Shown: positions 24,401 to 35,340 of the stretch, piece by piece
How positions within the stretch are numbered: position 1 is the stretch's first letter
Layout of the letters: every line of letters begins with the position of its first letter
DNA from: Hymenoscyphus infarciens
Taxonomy: Eukaryota > Ascomycota > Leotiomycetes > Helotiales > Helotiaceae
Direction: 5' to 3'
NCBI GenBank assembly: GCA_001414345.1
Contig: LLCB01000216.1
Location: 1-64,000, forward strand
DNA: 64,000 nucleotides
Program-made: the position numbers and the translations under genes
Notes under the pieces: generated by a model
Seen by the model: the letters and a program-made list of their open reading frames with translations, nothing else
Databases searched by the model: none
Told to the model about the DNA's origin: nothing

Positions 24401-26509
24401 GGTACTGTATAGTTGCAAAGCCAACCGATACAACCCCTACGACTTGGCAGAAACGGCCAAAGTGTCAAAAAGACAAAAGCGCAAAAAACCCTCCCAGCAA
24501 ATGAAACACAAAAAAAGCACAAAAACGCTGTGGAATCATCAGAACTCAAAATGGCGTGACAAAGCTCAACCACAATGTTTACTTGGGAGACTGAGCCACA
24601 GCACAAGTCAATTGGGGTGCGAACCGCGCGAGTTCAAGTCCTAAAAAGGGGTGTTTTTGAAACATAACTCACGTTGCACAGCCGCGCCCTCGTGGTGGGC
24701 TTGCATATCGAGCATCGACACCTAGTGGCTCAAGGAAGATGCCCTGTCGGTTGAGTGTATCTCCTCTCTCTTTAGCTGGGCCTCCACGCTTTCCCAATGA
24801 CCGGAGTTGACTCTACTTGCTTTGCCACAAAATGAAGCGTGTGTGTTCAAAAGATGCGCGTATAGATTCCAGATTAGATACACCAAAAACGGAAAAGAAA
24901 GTTCAGAACATGTGTCTTCTTGGGAGTTTCAACGAGGCTTCGATAGTGATTCGAGGAAAGGAAAAGCCCATTATCATATAAATAAATCAAACTTCAGTGA
25001 AAAGAGGTCCACGCACTCACGAAAATCGACAGCAAGAAATGAGTCGACAGTAAGGCTTGCCGCTTGTGATCTTGGTGGGAGAGGTGTGTTTTTCAGCAGC
25101 AGATTGATCGCTGCTAGAAAATCTCGGTGGGAGCCGTTGTCAAGGTCCACTTCCTTGCAGGTGATAAGAATGAGTATCGGGCAAACTCATGACTGGAGCT
25201 GTTGCCTGCAGATGACCAATGGTTAGAGAGGTTGTTGGCAGGGGATGAAGGTTTATCTTTATTCTGAGAAATTGTTGACTTAGTGTCTTTGGCTCCATTT
25301 TAACCTAGCTTATAACCTCAACTTCCATCCCAAGAGTCGTGGTACAGATGAGCCCATGGGAAATTGAGTTTTGAATCAGCAGTCAGGGAAGCAATTCTGG
25401 GCTTAGATATAAACACACATACAAGTTGACCGGCGGAAGGAGTCAGGCGTCGTCTTTCCACCTGTTCCTCTCGCTTTGGTTGTGATTGCTCTTACTTGAC
25501 AGAAGGAGATCTTGATTGAGAAAATGACCTTTCTCTGGAGAACTGACCCCTGACACCACCTAGTCTTGGCTAGCCTTCAGCGCTGCGCCAACGACCGCGC
25601 ATCCTCATCATTGATACCTATACTATTTTCACTCCAAAAACTTCATAAAGTCTCATTATAGTGGGTTAGAGTACGAATTCTTTCATTGAATAATCAAGGA
25701 GTCTTTGTAACCAAAACAATCACAAGCGTGACTACTCTTTCGACGGTTTGTTGACTGGGAAAGTCGAATGGTGGATTTGGATTGTTTTCAAAGCCTTCTA
25801 TACATCCGATGATGTTTCAATTGGGACAGAGACTTGGACCGCTTATTCTTGTCTTTGAAATCAGGTGCTCACATACAAAACCCGGAATTGTATTTTCTAT
25901 ATTCTCCTTTCCGCCCCTTCCACTCCTCATTCTTGAGCGAATAGCGGCAGATGAATCGAGAATGAGAAAGAATTCGACAACAACCAAATACAACGAAGTG
26001 TAGAAATTTACTAAAACAAGCTTCATTATTAAAAGCCTGAAGGTTCAAGACTCCTGAGAGCAAGTGGTTGATTTCGTCTTTGTAGTCAGGTCTTCTTGAA
26101 AAGTCCCGAGCACAATGACGCGAGCCAGTGGAGATGACTGTACGACGTTGACTTGGTTGTCATGGGTTTGAAGATATTTTTATATTTAATCTCGGGAAAA
26201 CATTACGAGTGGTGTTCATAATTTGGGCTTCCACACTGCAGTATCATCTTTTGAAGCCGTCCTGTTTCATTGAGTACATCTCAAGGAGTTGAATACACAA
26301 CTACATATTTTTTGAGTATTCCCTTTTAACAGTCCCATTATTTACATTCTTAAAATACGACGAACGTCTCTGCTCCACAGAAACAATGTAAAGGGGTGCT
26401 CAACAACAGCAAGGAGAAGAAAGAAGAAGTCAATCCCATTAATTAGCAAAGGGAACTATCAAACTATGCCAAATTTGATTCCCACCTCTACATGTCATAC
26501 ATAATGTCA
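21492..26509. other. Gene-free tract with normal composition
   Basis: About 5 kb with no recognisable protein. The longest frames (139 codons at 24807-25226; 100 codons on the - strand at 24304-24606) show no family similarity, no plausible spliced extension and no domain. Composition is ordinary, apart from an AT-rich, RIP-like patch at about 22600-22740. A motif of the form tcactgtcgaatatct occurs at about 22868 and recurs in the other gene-free tracts. It may hold non-coding transcripts or decayed genes; I cannot tell which. Confidence 0.4.
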
Positions 26510-26650
26510 CATCTTGTAATAACTTGTGACGTATTTTTGGGTTGAAAACGCTCTGAGGAGCTTTGTATTCGGAGGTGAAAACTCTGCTATATATACGTGG
26601 AAAATGGGTCACGTGAGACCCTCTTTTTCTGTGGCATAACTTTACCTAAA
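26462..26650 (+). repeat. LTR-like dispersed repeat (little-mutated copy)
   Basis: The segment containing gtatttttgggttgaaaacg, gaggtgaaaactctgctata, a TATA-like stretch and the near-palindrome gggtcacgtgagaccc is matched by a RIP-mutated copy at about 1268-1378. Upstream lies a gtcac...gtgac inverted pair at about 26507-26531. A promoter-like TATA followed by a hairpin resembles an LTR of a retroelement. Termini and target duplication were not defined. Confidence 0.5.
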
Positions 26651-26949
26651 GTCCCACACTATACTCAATTATAATGCATGCATTCAACCAACAGGAAGAA
26701 GGCGCCGGGAGATTTCAAGGTTGCATCAATATAAACTCTCTCCCTGTCTAAATTTACTTGCTAATATCTTGACCCTGGCCTTCAAAAACACAAAGTGTTC
26801 AGAAACGCTCGCCTGGTTCTTATCCTTTCCTCCTTACTTTGATTTGCGAAGTTTTACCGTCGAATGTTTTCCTACTAGCGATCCTTGTCTTCTAAGTAAA
26901 GCAAAGTTTAGTTCTTGGGTCTCTTTCGTCAAGTGATACTAACATAGGT
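26651..26949. other. Short unique interval with a copy of the TCGAAT motif
   Basis: About 300 bp between the LTR-like repeat and the inverted-repeat cluster. It carries ttaccgtcgaatgttt at about 26855, one of five related copies in gene-free DNA. No gene is seen. Confidence 0.4.
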
Positions 26950-27350
26950 TGTTATTACTCCGTGCGCACAGGCTAAAATCAACTGAAAACACACCAAAGG
27001 TCACTCTCTTTATAGCTTTTTAACTTAGTAAATATATCTTATACTATATCGTAATAATAGTAATAGACGTAGAACTTTATAAGAAGAAAATATTTCTAAC
27101 TAACCTTTTAGTTATAACTTTTAATCTATACTTATAATTTCAAAGATTATTCTTTTACTAATAAATCCTCTAAAAGCCTTATCTAATATAGACTATAAAT
27201 TACTCTATTATAGAAAAAATTTAATAAAGTTCAAGTAGCTACTTAAGTAAGTATCTATACTTTTTTTAAATAAATTTATTAAAGTGTTACTTTATACTTA
27301 ATAAGAGAAAATAGAGACTTTTAGTATATTTTCTACTATTTCTAGCTTAT
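26950..27350. mobile_element. Diverged relative of the P450-inserted MITE
   Basis: The sequence from ccgtgcgcacagg (about 26960) onward follows the interior of the 450-bp MITE at 62826-63275 over roughly 380 bp, for example gaaaacacaccaaaggtcac against gaaaacacaccaaaagtcac and gacgtagaactttataagaa against gacgtagagctttataagaa. The extreme left terminal repeat has diverged, and the right end is lost at the junction with the next inverted-repeat element. The interior is AT-rich and RIP-like. Confidence 0.7.
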
Positions 27351-27358
27351 ATATATAT

Positions 27359-28487
27359 AATAGTAACAACTACTATTAATACGTCAAACTTATCGATAAT
27401 ATAAATACTCTTATTTTTAAACTCTTTTAATAGAGTTATCTATCTTTTTTATATTTATTTATTTAATACTAATTTTAGTACTATATAAATAAATACTAGA
27501 AAGAGAGTAGTTCTATTAGAAATAGTAGTATTTACGTTAGTCTAGAAAGTTTAATAGTTTATACTTTTACGTTTATTAATATACTAAGAAATTAATAAAA
27601 GAAGTAGACTTAGGCAGCGATATTACTAGTAATATATTAGAGAGGTCTACGATCTTTATTATATTAACTGCTCTAACTAATACTAAGCTTCTAAGAATAA
27701 TTAATAATATATTAATTATTAGCGGAAAAATAGTTAGTCTAGAGAATAATAGTTCTTCTAGCTAAGAGCTAATAGAATACTTAGTCTTAATATTTTCTAA
27801 AAATAAAGATAAAGTTATATGATTTTAATAGTAAACTCTAATTATTTATAACTCTAAGAGCTTATACGTCTTATTATAAGTCCTTTATATTAAATTAAAA
27901 TTTATATAATAATCTCTTTATATAATATCTATTTAGTACTATAAGGCACTAGTACTAAAACCCGATATTTATCGATTATCGTTACTTTTTTAACGATATT
28001 TTATTATATTAGATAAGAATTTACGATATTTATCCTATGATATATATTACGATAATCCGATAGATATCGTATCGCCGCCTAAGTCTAAAAAGAAGTAAAC
28101 TTATCTACTTTCTACTTCGTAAGTCTATTCTAGAAGATATTAGTAGTATTAGATTAGAATACCTAGAAGAAACAGGTAAAGTCACTTATTTTATAAGCTA
28201 TATTATAGGCTTTTTTTACTAATAATTTATTACTCTAGATCTATCTTTAATTATTTACTACTAAATATCAACTAATAGAAATGCGACTATACTATTCTAG
28301 TAAGCTAAATACTACTACTTTTAGAAGTGACAGAAATACTCTCTTTCTAGCATTCATTTATTAAGTACTAAAATTAGTATTAAATAAATAAATACAAAAA
28401 AGAGAGGTAACTCTGTTAAACAGGTCTAAAAATAGTAGTATGTATATTACGCTTTCTTAAAATAAGAGTAGTTGTGTTAATTGCGGT
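27359..28487. mobile_element. TIR element, about 1.1 kb, RIP-degraded, with a nested inner palindrome
   Basis: Long imperfect inverted repeats of about 130-150 bp flank this segment. For example actaattttagtactata at about 27470 is answered by tagtactaaaattagt at about 28365, and gaaagagag by ctctctttc. Inside lies a second, shorter inverted pair: tagacttaggcagcgatat at about 27608 against atatcgtatcgccgcctaag at about 28065. No transposase frame survives, so it is probably a non-autonomous DNA element with another inserted in it. Confidence 0.65.
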
Positions 28488-31400
28488 AAAAATCTTCAAT
28501 AGGACTCGCTTTTAAAACATACTTAAGAGAATCTTACGTTGCTTAAGAAGCTGCCCAGACTCTCCTGATTAGTTACTATACGTATCTTCCCTACTTTCTT
28601 GAAACCTGCTCGCTTCCATTTTATAGGTCAAACTATAACAAATACTTTAAGCGAAAAGTACTAACAAAGTCACGAAGAATCTCACACCAAAATGCCTCCC
28701 AAAGAAAGCCACAGAGATATTCTATCTACTCCATTCTCCCATCCTACCCCCCCCCCCTGCAACAAATCCTCCTCCAAAGACCTGAACTAAACCTAAGCCC
28801 ATCTCACACACAATCTAGCTACCTATCTCCATTTTCCCGCGTATAAAAAAACCCCTCTTCCCCGCCCCCGCTTTCTTTTCCAACAATCAAGCTACATTCT
28901 GACTCGTAGGCGTTCATTTCTGCGCCTGCCCGTGCAAACAGCAAGTCATTAAGTTCGCTAAGGATATCTCCATCGAGGAAGCTTCGCTCCTCTCTCTCAT
29001 CTTCCCCGTCTTTGATAGAAACCACTACTAACTCCCAAACGAACGCAAGCCCATGAATGACAGCAACAAATATTTCGAAGCCAAATCCCACGCTGGCAAT
29101 TACAGCCACCACACACACTCCTCCCTGGTAAAAGTTTCAATCCCTACAGATCTTACCCGGTAATAGCGCTAAACTCAAGAATTGGGCTTAAACTTTCATA
29201 CCCTTACACATCTTCGCCTGCAGTCCTCTAAGCAGAAATGATGTTTTGTTTCAGTATTCTTAAACTTTACTCAGTATTCTAATCCCCGTCTTTATAGCCT
29301 TCCTTACTAATAATAACTCCTTCACCTCAATAATTCGCCTTAGCTAGCGACCAACACCTTAAAAAAAGAGTCAACAATAGCCCATCACTTCTCATTCAAA
29401 CCTTTTTTTATCAAAACTCGTCAGCATACCGCATCATCACAAATCCATTCTTCAACCATTTCCCATATCCAAGAGAGCACATTATCAACCCAAAACTCTC
29501 TCTCAAAAAAAAAAACACCCGACCCCTAAAAGCGAAGCCAAACATGTTCATAAGATCAAGTAAGGGTCTCTACAGACTCTAGAAAGTCCAAAATCCAAAA
29601 TCCAAGACGAAGACCCACCGAAACCCAAAGGTCCGCCTCATCCTGACTTTATAGCGCTGACTCGCAAGAGTGCATGCACATAGAGAACAAAGACAAGTCA
29701 GAACCAAGGTGGAATTACACCTCTGTAGAATATATACAGGAAGGAAACAAGAGGATACCAAAAGACACACAGGCTCCCGGTGGACACGCGAAAGTGGCGC
29801 CATTCGTTCCAAATATAAGGAACACCAACACATATAACTCAACACAAACCTAAGAAAAAACCCCCAAGCTCTAGGACAAGGGTAAATTAGCCTCTTGCGT
29901 ATCCAATTGTATTTTTGTAGTATTTTTCCGACTATTTGTTGTCAAGTTCTTTTATTGTGATAGGAAATTATAGTAGTGCCACTTTCAGTGTCCACCAACT
30001 GGGAGACACGTTAGTGGTCATCCCCACAGAAAAAGAAGTGACTACATAGACTTCATCACCATTCTTGCAAACCCCCCTGCTCCCCCAAATAAACCCAAGT
30101 CCCTAAAACTAAAACGACAATAACCCCCCCCCTCCCATAAGAATTCAACCCCTCTTCTCCTCTTCTCCCCTTCTCCTCTCCTCGCCCTCCTCGAAACCTA
30201 CAACCCTCCCAAGCCCCCACACAAGCCCCTCCAGAAAAAGAAAAGGGTCAATCAGACCCTCCCCCCTCCGCCCAAAAAAAAGGTCTCTCCATCCACACCC
30301 ATTCATTATACATACATACATATATAGCATACATATATAGCATACACACATAGCATACACACATAGCATACACAGCCAACATACCATTCATTCCCTAAAT
30401 CCGCAAAGTATAAAAAAGAGAAGGAACCATGCTAGTGATTTTACACTTACTGCTGATCGATCAGTGGGGTAAAAAAAAAAAGTAACCCAAAAAGTAACCC
30501 AAAAAGTAACCCAAAAACCAAAGAAACCAAAAACCCTCACTCATAACAACGCACCACCTTTCCAAAAAAAAAAAAACCCTCATTCTCATTCTCATTCTCA
30601 TGACTTGACTGACTACTCTACTCCAATCTCTACTTGGGTAACTCCCCACTTACCTCACCTCACCTCACCTCACCTCGTCAAGTACCCAACTAGGTCACCA
30701 TCCCAAATCCTCAAATGGAGAGCGGATAGTTAACACCTACCTATCTACCTACCTTTAGAAAAAAATGCAGAGACAATTCACAAAAAGACCCAAGGAGTAA
30801 AATCAAAACCATAATCAAAACCAAAAACCAAAAATCAAAATCAAAACCCAAAAGCAAAAAGGGACACGAGATAGCTAGACAAAAGCAAAAAACAAAGGAT
30901 CAAAACCAGAAAATGGCAAAAGAGAAGTAACAAAATTATTAAAAAATATCTATAAATAAAAAACACCATCGTTTTGCATATACATCCACTTCACCCTCCC
31001 TTCATCGCACAACATGCCTAAATAAGTTCACAAAAGCCTCCACCCCATCACCAACCACATCAACATCATTAAACCACATACATACCCCCCAAAAAGCCAC
31101 CACACACCACAATCACCCCACCATCAGTCCTCATAAATATCTTTACTCTTTTCATTTTTTCTTATTTGTAACAAAACATGAGAGAAAAAAACGTAAAAAG
31201 TGCCAAAAGGTATAAAAGAAGAAGAAGAAATCCTCATTCATGGGGAATCATAAATGTACACAAAAAAAAGGCGTTTTCATCCCCTGCAAACCAGCCCTTT
31301 CATCTCCCATCTTTTAATCCTTCTTATATTTCGAAGCATGCTCCAGTTCTCGCATCAACATCATCTCCTGCTCATCTCCCCCCGACTACAAACTTCTATA

Positions 31401-31710
31401 TTCCCCACCGCAAAATTCAAATAATAAACCTCTGAATCAGGGTCAAGGCCGAAAGACGACAAACGAGATCCCTTAACGATAACAAGAGGGGGGTATTAAT
31501 GGCGGCCCCGGCGCCAGAAGATTTAAAGACAAGAAGAAAAAAGTTTTTGGGGGAGCTGCGTATGCTCGGCGTGAGTGAGAGAAAATATGCAGCTTCGGAT
31601 GCGACGAGTGGTATAGTACAGCAAGGTGGGTGAATTTTTGATGAGATCGAGGGCTGGTGCGGGTATAAAATGCGAGAAAATGTAACGGGGAAACGGAATT
31701 AGTGAGGTGT
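28488..31710. other. Gene-free tract downstream of MSB2
   Basis: About 3.2 kb with many short low-complexity runs: A-rich, CT-rich, ctcac repeats at 30651-30677 and tagcatacacaca-type repeats at 30323-30372. MSB2 reads toward it from the right, so the first few hundred bases left of 31711 probably include its 3' UTR. A 99-codon frame at 28819-29118 (- strand) has a hydrophobic start but no family resemblance and is not called. Confidence 0.45.
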
Positions 31711-34700
31711 TCAGTTCCAGCCGAGAGAGTTCTCCGCCATCATGGGAGCCGAGATCTGTTGCGTTCGCGCCGAGTTCCCTGCACTTCTTCCACTTCCTCG
31801 ACTGTTTCTATCATTAATCGTCGTTCCTCCAGGGGAGAGTCGTCCACCAGACATGAAAGCATTAGCACCACCCATGAGAGCTGGGCTACCGGATTGTCTC
31901 ATCTCAGATGGGCTCATGAGTGAGTTTGATCGACGGTGGCTTTGCTTGCGCTTCTTGTATCTTCGTGCAATCAAGAACATGGCAGCACCATAAGCAGCTG
32001 AGCCTCCGATGGCAGCCATTGCGATACCGACGGTAGTTCCCTTGACGGAGGAAGATTGGTTTTGGTCATTGCTGTTGAAGACACCGTTGTTTCCTGCGGC
32101 ATTGCTGGATGATGGAGATGCGCCACTTCCACTTCCAGTAGAAGATCCATCCAAGGTGGCACCAGGAGTGATTGGAATTGCTGGGTTGATGTAGTTGACC
32201 AAAGTTTGAACACTACCATCATCATTGCGGTAAAGTGGTGCGGTTGGGATGAGAAGGTCCAAACGAAGAGTGTTGACCATGGAGGTTGGGATATACGCAT
32301 AAGCCAATGTGGTAATGAAACCCATTTGGCTGGTGGTATCAAGAGGACCAAGACTTGTCAATGTAACCTGCTCGGGTCTTAATCCCAATCCATCTGCAAT
32401 ACCCTTTGGAAGGAATTGGAAGATTTGTGCTGATGACATTGGGTTGGCAACAACGAATCCATAGTTCAATGGGAACATGAAACCAAGTTGAATCTTGGAA
32501 GATCCATCTGGAATTGGTGGCTGCATTGGGTTTTGGATGACCCGTGGCAATGCATTGGGGATACCGGTTGGTTGAGGAGTGAAAGATGCACCAGTGCTGC
32601 TTGTGGTAGAAGGTGGAGCTGCAATCAAAGTGCTTGGTAACCACATAGATGTCAAAGTGTCAGTTGCTGTTGGTAGAACGGTTTGAGGAGCTGAGACCGA
32701 AGTGGAAGGAGCCGCGGAAGTGAGAGGGAGGGAAGATGGAGGTGCCGATGACGATGGAGGAGGAGCGGAAGTTGGAATAGCTGAAGTAGACGGCAGAACC
32801 GAAGTTTGGCTAGCTAGCGAGGTAGGAGTAGCGGTTGGAAGGGTATCATTGGTGGTTGGAACGGTGAGAAGAGTTGAAGCACTTGTTTGCGAAGTAGGTG
32901 GCGCTGTGGAAATATCGGTCGAAATTGAGCTTGGAGGAGCAGATGTTTGTACGCTGCTTGCCGTTGAGGCTGTAGATGAAGCAGTGTTCGTGTTTGATGT
33001 AACGCTTGAATTGGCAGTAGAAATTCCGGTGGTTTGAGATGTGATGTTTGTTGTTGGCTTCGAAGTGACGCTTCCATCGGTGGTTGTTGGAACATTTGTA
33101 CTAGATTGCGGAGTCGTGGTGATCCCGGTAGAAATGTTAGTTGGTGAAGTTGTTGGAATGGACGTTTGAATGGTCGTTGGAGCAGAAGTTTGGACGCTTG
33201 TTGGAATGCTTGTTGGTACACTGGTTTCAACACTCGTGGGAATGCTGGTTTGAACAGTCGAAGGAGCACTCGTTTGCACAGTGCTTGGTGCACTTGTTGG
33301 ATTGGCCGTAGAAATCTCAGATGAAGGAAGACTTGTTGGAATAGTGACACTAGGTGCTGTCGTCTGGACAGTGCTTGGTGCACTAGTTGGAATGGTCACC
33401 GAGATATCGCTAGTCAAGCCAATTGACGTAGAAAGAACACTGGATACAATGCTGGCCAAAGGAGTCGAGCTTGCTGTAGTTGGTACCTCTGAAGAGACAG
33501 GCCCTGGGATATTTGTTGAGATTGCGGTGGAAACTGGAGTTCCGGTGGACGCAGGACCAGTGATACCCTCAGAAGTAGGAACGCTAACAACGGAAGTTGG
33601 AGCAATCGATTGAACTGAAGTTGGAATAACCTCGCTCGAAGCTTGGGAGACGACACTGCTAATTGGGGCGACCGATGTAGGAATGATCTCACTAGTAGCC
33701 TGCGAAATGACACTGCTAACAGGAGCAACCGAAGTTGGAATGACCTCGCTACTTGCGCTGCTAGCAACGGATGAGATGAGCGAGACAGCGGTTCCAGCAG
33801 CGCTAGTAACGGTATTAACCACGCTAGTTCCTTGAGAAACAATGCTGCTGAGAACAGACGAAATTGGTGGAAGAATTCCTGCAGCAGTAGTCGTAGGGAC
33901 GACGCTGCCGGCTGTTCCAACAGATGTAGCAATTCCACTTGAGGCCGAGTTTCCAATTGGCGATTGAGATGCAGAGATCCCGACTGTTGGTGCGGTTGAA
34001 GGTCCAGTAACTCCAGCGCTGAGAGGAGCAGCAATGCTAGTAACCGACTCGGACGGTGTTGGAATTCGAGCGTTGCTGCTTGTTGGAACAGAGACAATGC
34101 TGGAGGATGAAATAACTCCACCTGGGGCAAGCAAGATTCCTGAAGATGATGAGCTGGCGCTAGAAGCTTCCTTTGGCAATGAAGACGTCATGGTTGGAAC
34201 GACAATTGAGGTTGGGATTCCTCCGGTTGATCCAGCATTTACAGAAGCGATCGATGTGGGAACGACAATTGAGGTTGGAATTCCTCCCGTTGATCCAACA
34301 CTTGCGGAAGCGATCGATGTGGGAACGACAATTGAGGTTGGAATTCCTCCCGTTGATCCAATATTTACGGAAGCGATAGATGTGGGAACGACAATTGAGG
34401 TTGGGATTCCTCCCGTTGATCCAACACTTACGGAAGGGATCGATGTGGGAACGACAATTGAGGTCGGGATTCCTCCAGTTGATCCAACATTTATGGAAGC
34501 GATTGATGTAGGGATAACTGAGCTGGCTGAAGAAGCAGTTGGTAAAATAATTACAGAGAGAGACAACCCGTTTGATCCAGCATTGGACGAGGCAATGGAC
34601 GTGGGAACGACAATTGAGCTTTCCGATGAAGCAGTTGGTGACACAATTACGGATGGAACGCTTCCAGTTGATGCTACAGTGTTTTTGTCGCTTACAACAG

Positions 34701-35340
34701 AACTTGGTGCCTTTGATGTAGATTCTGTTGATACAGGAGCAATCGAGGTCTTCGATGAAGCAGTTGCCGAAACGACAACGGATGGAGCAGACCCGGTTGA
34801 TCCAACACTGCTCTGGCTGGTCGATGTTCCCAAGCTTGGGCTCGACACCTTTGAAGACGAGGATGTTGATGGAGACGATGTCGAGGGAGAAACAGTTACA
34901 GTATTTGAAATGATTATTGTCGTAGCTGTATCTGTTTCATCCCTGCTTGAACTTGATCTGCTTGGACTGAATCTTGAGCTCGAACTTGAAGCTGCCTCTT
35001 TGGATGAACTAGATCTCGTGGGTTGTATGGGATTCGTCCGATCATCGTTGGGCGAGCCTGTTGACCCTGCTTGTCTGGAATCTGTATCCCTCTTTTGACT
35101 GCTTCCATGTCCTAAGATTTCGGATAATGAACGAGATGAAAACAACGACGCTTGAGAGAATGGGGTGGTTGGTGCATTTGCCGGTTCTTGCGATGCCTCT
35201 ACTTGTGGTGTCGAGGTTACCGTCGTATTCACAGCGCGCTTTATCTGTCGCGGAAAATAAAACTTGGGTCTTTCCACCTCCGCACTCGCCAGCGTCGACA
35301 GGACCACGACCGAGGCCAACAGAAGGGATGAAGTATGCAT
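31711..35340 (-). CDS. MSB2: Msb2-type signalling mucin, plasma-membrane sensor
   Basis: Msb2 proteins are heavily O-glycosylated membrane sensors upstream of Cdc42 and MAP-kinase cascades; in plant pathogens they sense surfaces and support infection-structure formation. The single 1209-codon exon starts with a signal peptide (MHTSSLLLASVVVLSTLASA). A Ser/Thr/Pro-rich mucin region of roughly 900 residues contains five 21-residue tandem repeats of the type STGGIPTSIVVPTS. It is followed by a conserved extracellular block (IQLGFMFPLNYGFVVANPMS, then RPEQVTLTSLGPLDTTS) like the Hkr1-Msb2 homology region. One membrane helix (GIAMAAIGGSAAYGAAMFLI) near residues 1100-1126 is followed by RRYKKRKQ and a cytoplasmic tail of about 80 residues ending NSLGWN. 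The call rests on this architecture together with the conserved block. It stands alone between two long non-coding tracts. Confidence 0.88.
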   Translation of the reverse strand: MHTSSLLLASVVVLSTLASAEVERPKFYFPRQIKRAVNTTVTSTPQVEASQEPANAPTTPFSQASLFSSRSLSEILGHGSSQKRDTDSRQAGSTGSPNDDRTNPIQPTRSSSSKEAASSSSSRFSPSRSSSSRDETDTATTIIISNTVTVSPSTSSPSTSSSSKVSSPSLGTSTSQSSVGSTGSAPSVVVSATASSKTSIAPVSTESTSKAPSSVVSDKNTVASTGSVPSVIVSPTASSESSIVVPTSIASSNAGSNGLSLSVIILPTASSASSVIPTSIASINVGSTGGIPTSIVVPTSIPSVSVGSTGGIPTSIVVPTSIASVNIGSTGGIPTSIVVPTSIASASVGSTGGIPTSIVVPTSIASVNAGSTGGIPTSIVVPTMTSSLPKEASSASSSSSGILLAPGGVISSSSIVSVPTSSNARIPTPSESVTSIAAPLSAGVTGPSTAPTVGISASQSPIGNSASSGIATSVGTAGSVVPTTTAAGILPPISSVLSSIVSQGTSVVNTVTSAAGTAVSLISSVASSASSEVIPTSVAPVSSVISQATSEIIPTSVAPISSVVSQASSEVIPTSVQSIAPTSVVSVPTSEGITGPASTGTPVSTAISTNIPGPVSSEVPTTASSTPLASIVSSVLSTSIGLTSDISVTIPTSAPSTVQTTAPSVTIPTSLPSSEISTANPTSAPSTVQTSAPSTVQTSIPTSVETSVPTSIPTSVQTSAPTTIQTSIPTTSPTNISTGITTTPQSSTNVPTTTDGSVTSKPTTNITSQTTGISTANSSVTSNTNTASSTASTASSVQTSAPPSSISTDISTAPPTSQTSASTLLTVPTTNDTLPTATPTSLASQTSVLPSTSAIPTSAPPPSSSAPPSSLPLTSAAPSTSVSAPQTVLPTATDTLTSMWLPSTLIAAPPSTTSSTGASFTPQPTGIPNALPRVIQNPMQPPIPDGSSKIQLGFMFPLNYGFVVANPMSSAQIFQFLPKGIADGLGLRPEQVTLTSLGPLDTTSQMGFITTLAYAYIPTSMVNTLRLDLLIPTAPLYRNDDGSVQTLVNYINPAIPITPGATLDGSSTGSGSGASPSSSNAAGNNGVFNSNDQNQSSSVKGTTVGIAMAAIGGSAAYGAAMFLIARRYKKRKQSHRRSNSLMSPSEMRQSGSPALMGGANAFMSGGRLSPGGTTINDRNSRGSGRSAGNSARTQQISAPMMAENSLGWN
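34194..34508 (-). repeat. 63-bp in-frame minisatellite in MSB2, five units
   Basis: Five consecutive 63-bp units, each recognisable on the + strand by gtgggaacgacaattgaggt, encode 21-residue repeats in the mucin domain. The units differ at only a few positions. The frame is kept, so copy-number change would lengthen or shorten the glycosylated stalk without breaking the protein. Confidence 0.9.

Noticed and set aside
24560..24650. tRNA-like segment ending gcgcgagttcaagtcct
   Set aside because: The T-arm-like sequence has no matching acceptor stem, D-arm or anticodon arm at the right spacing.
24807..25226. 139-codon frame on the + strand
   Set aside because: No similarity to any family I know, no ATG context or splice structure to support it, and it lies in a tract with many equal-quality frames.
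28819..29118. 99-codon frame with a hydrophobic start (- strand)
   Set aside because: Composition and context look non-coding, no cleavage site or family pattern; not enough support for a secreted protein.
34034..35098. A 354-codon open frame on the + strand opposite MSB2
   Set aside because: It is the mirror of the repetitive Ser/Thr/Val codons of the mucin domain. It has no domain, and its repeats simply follow the 63-bp units.
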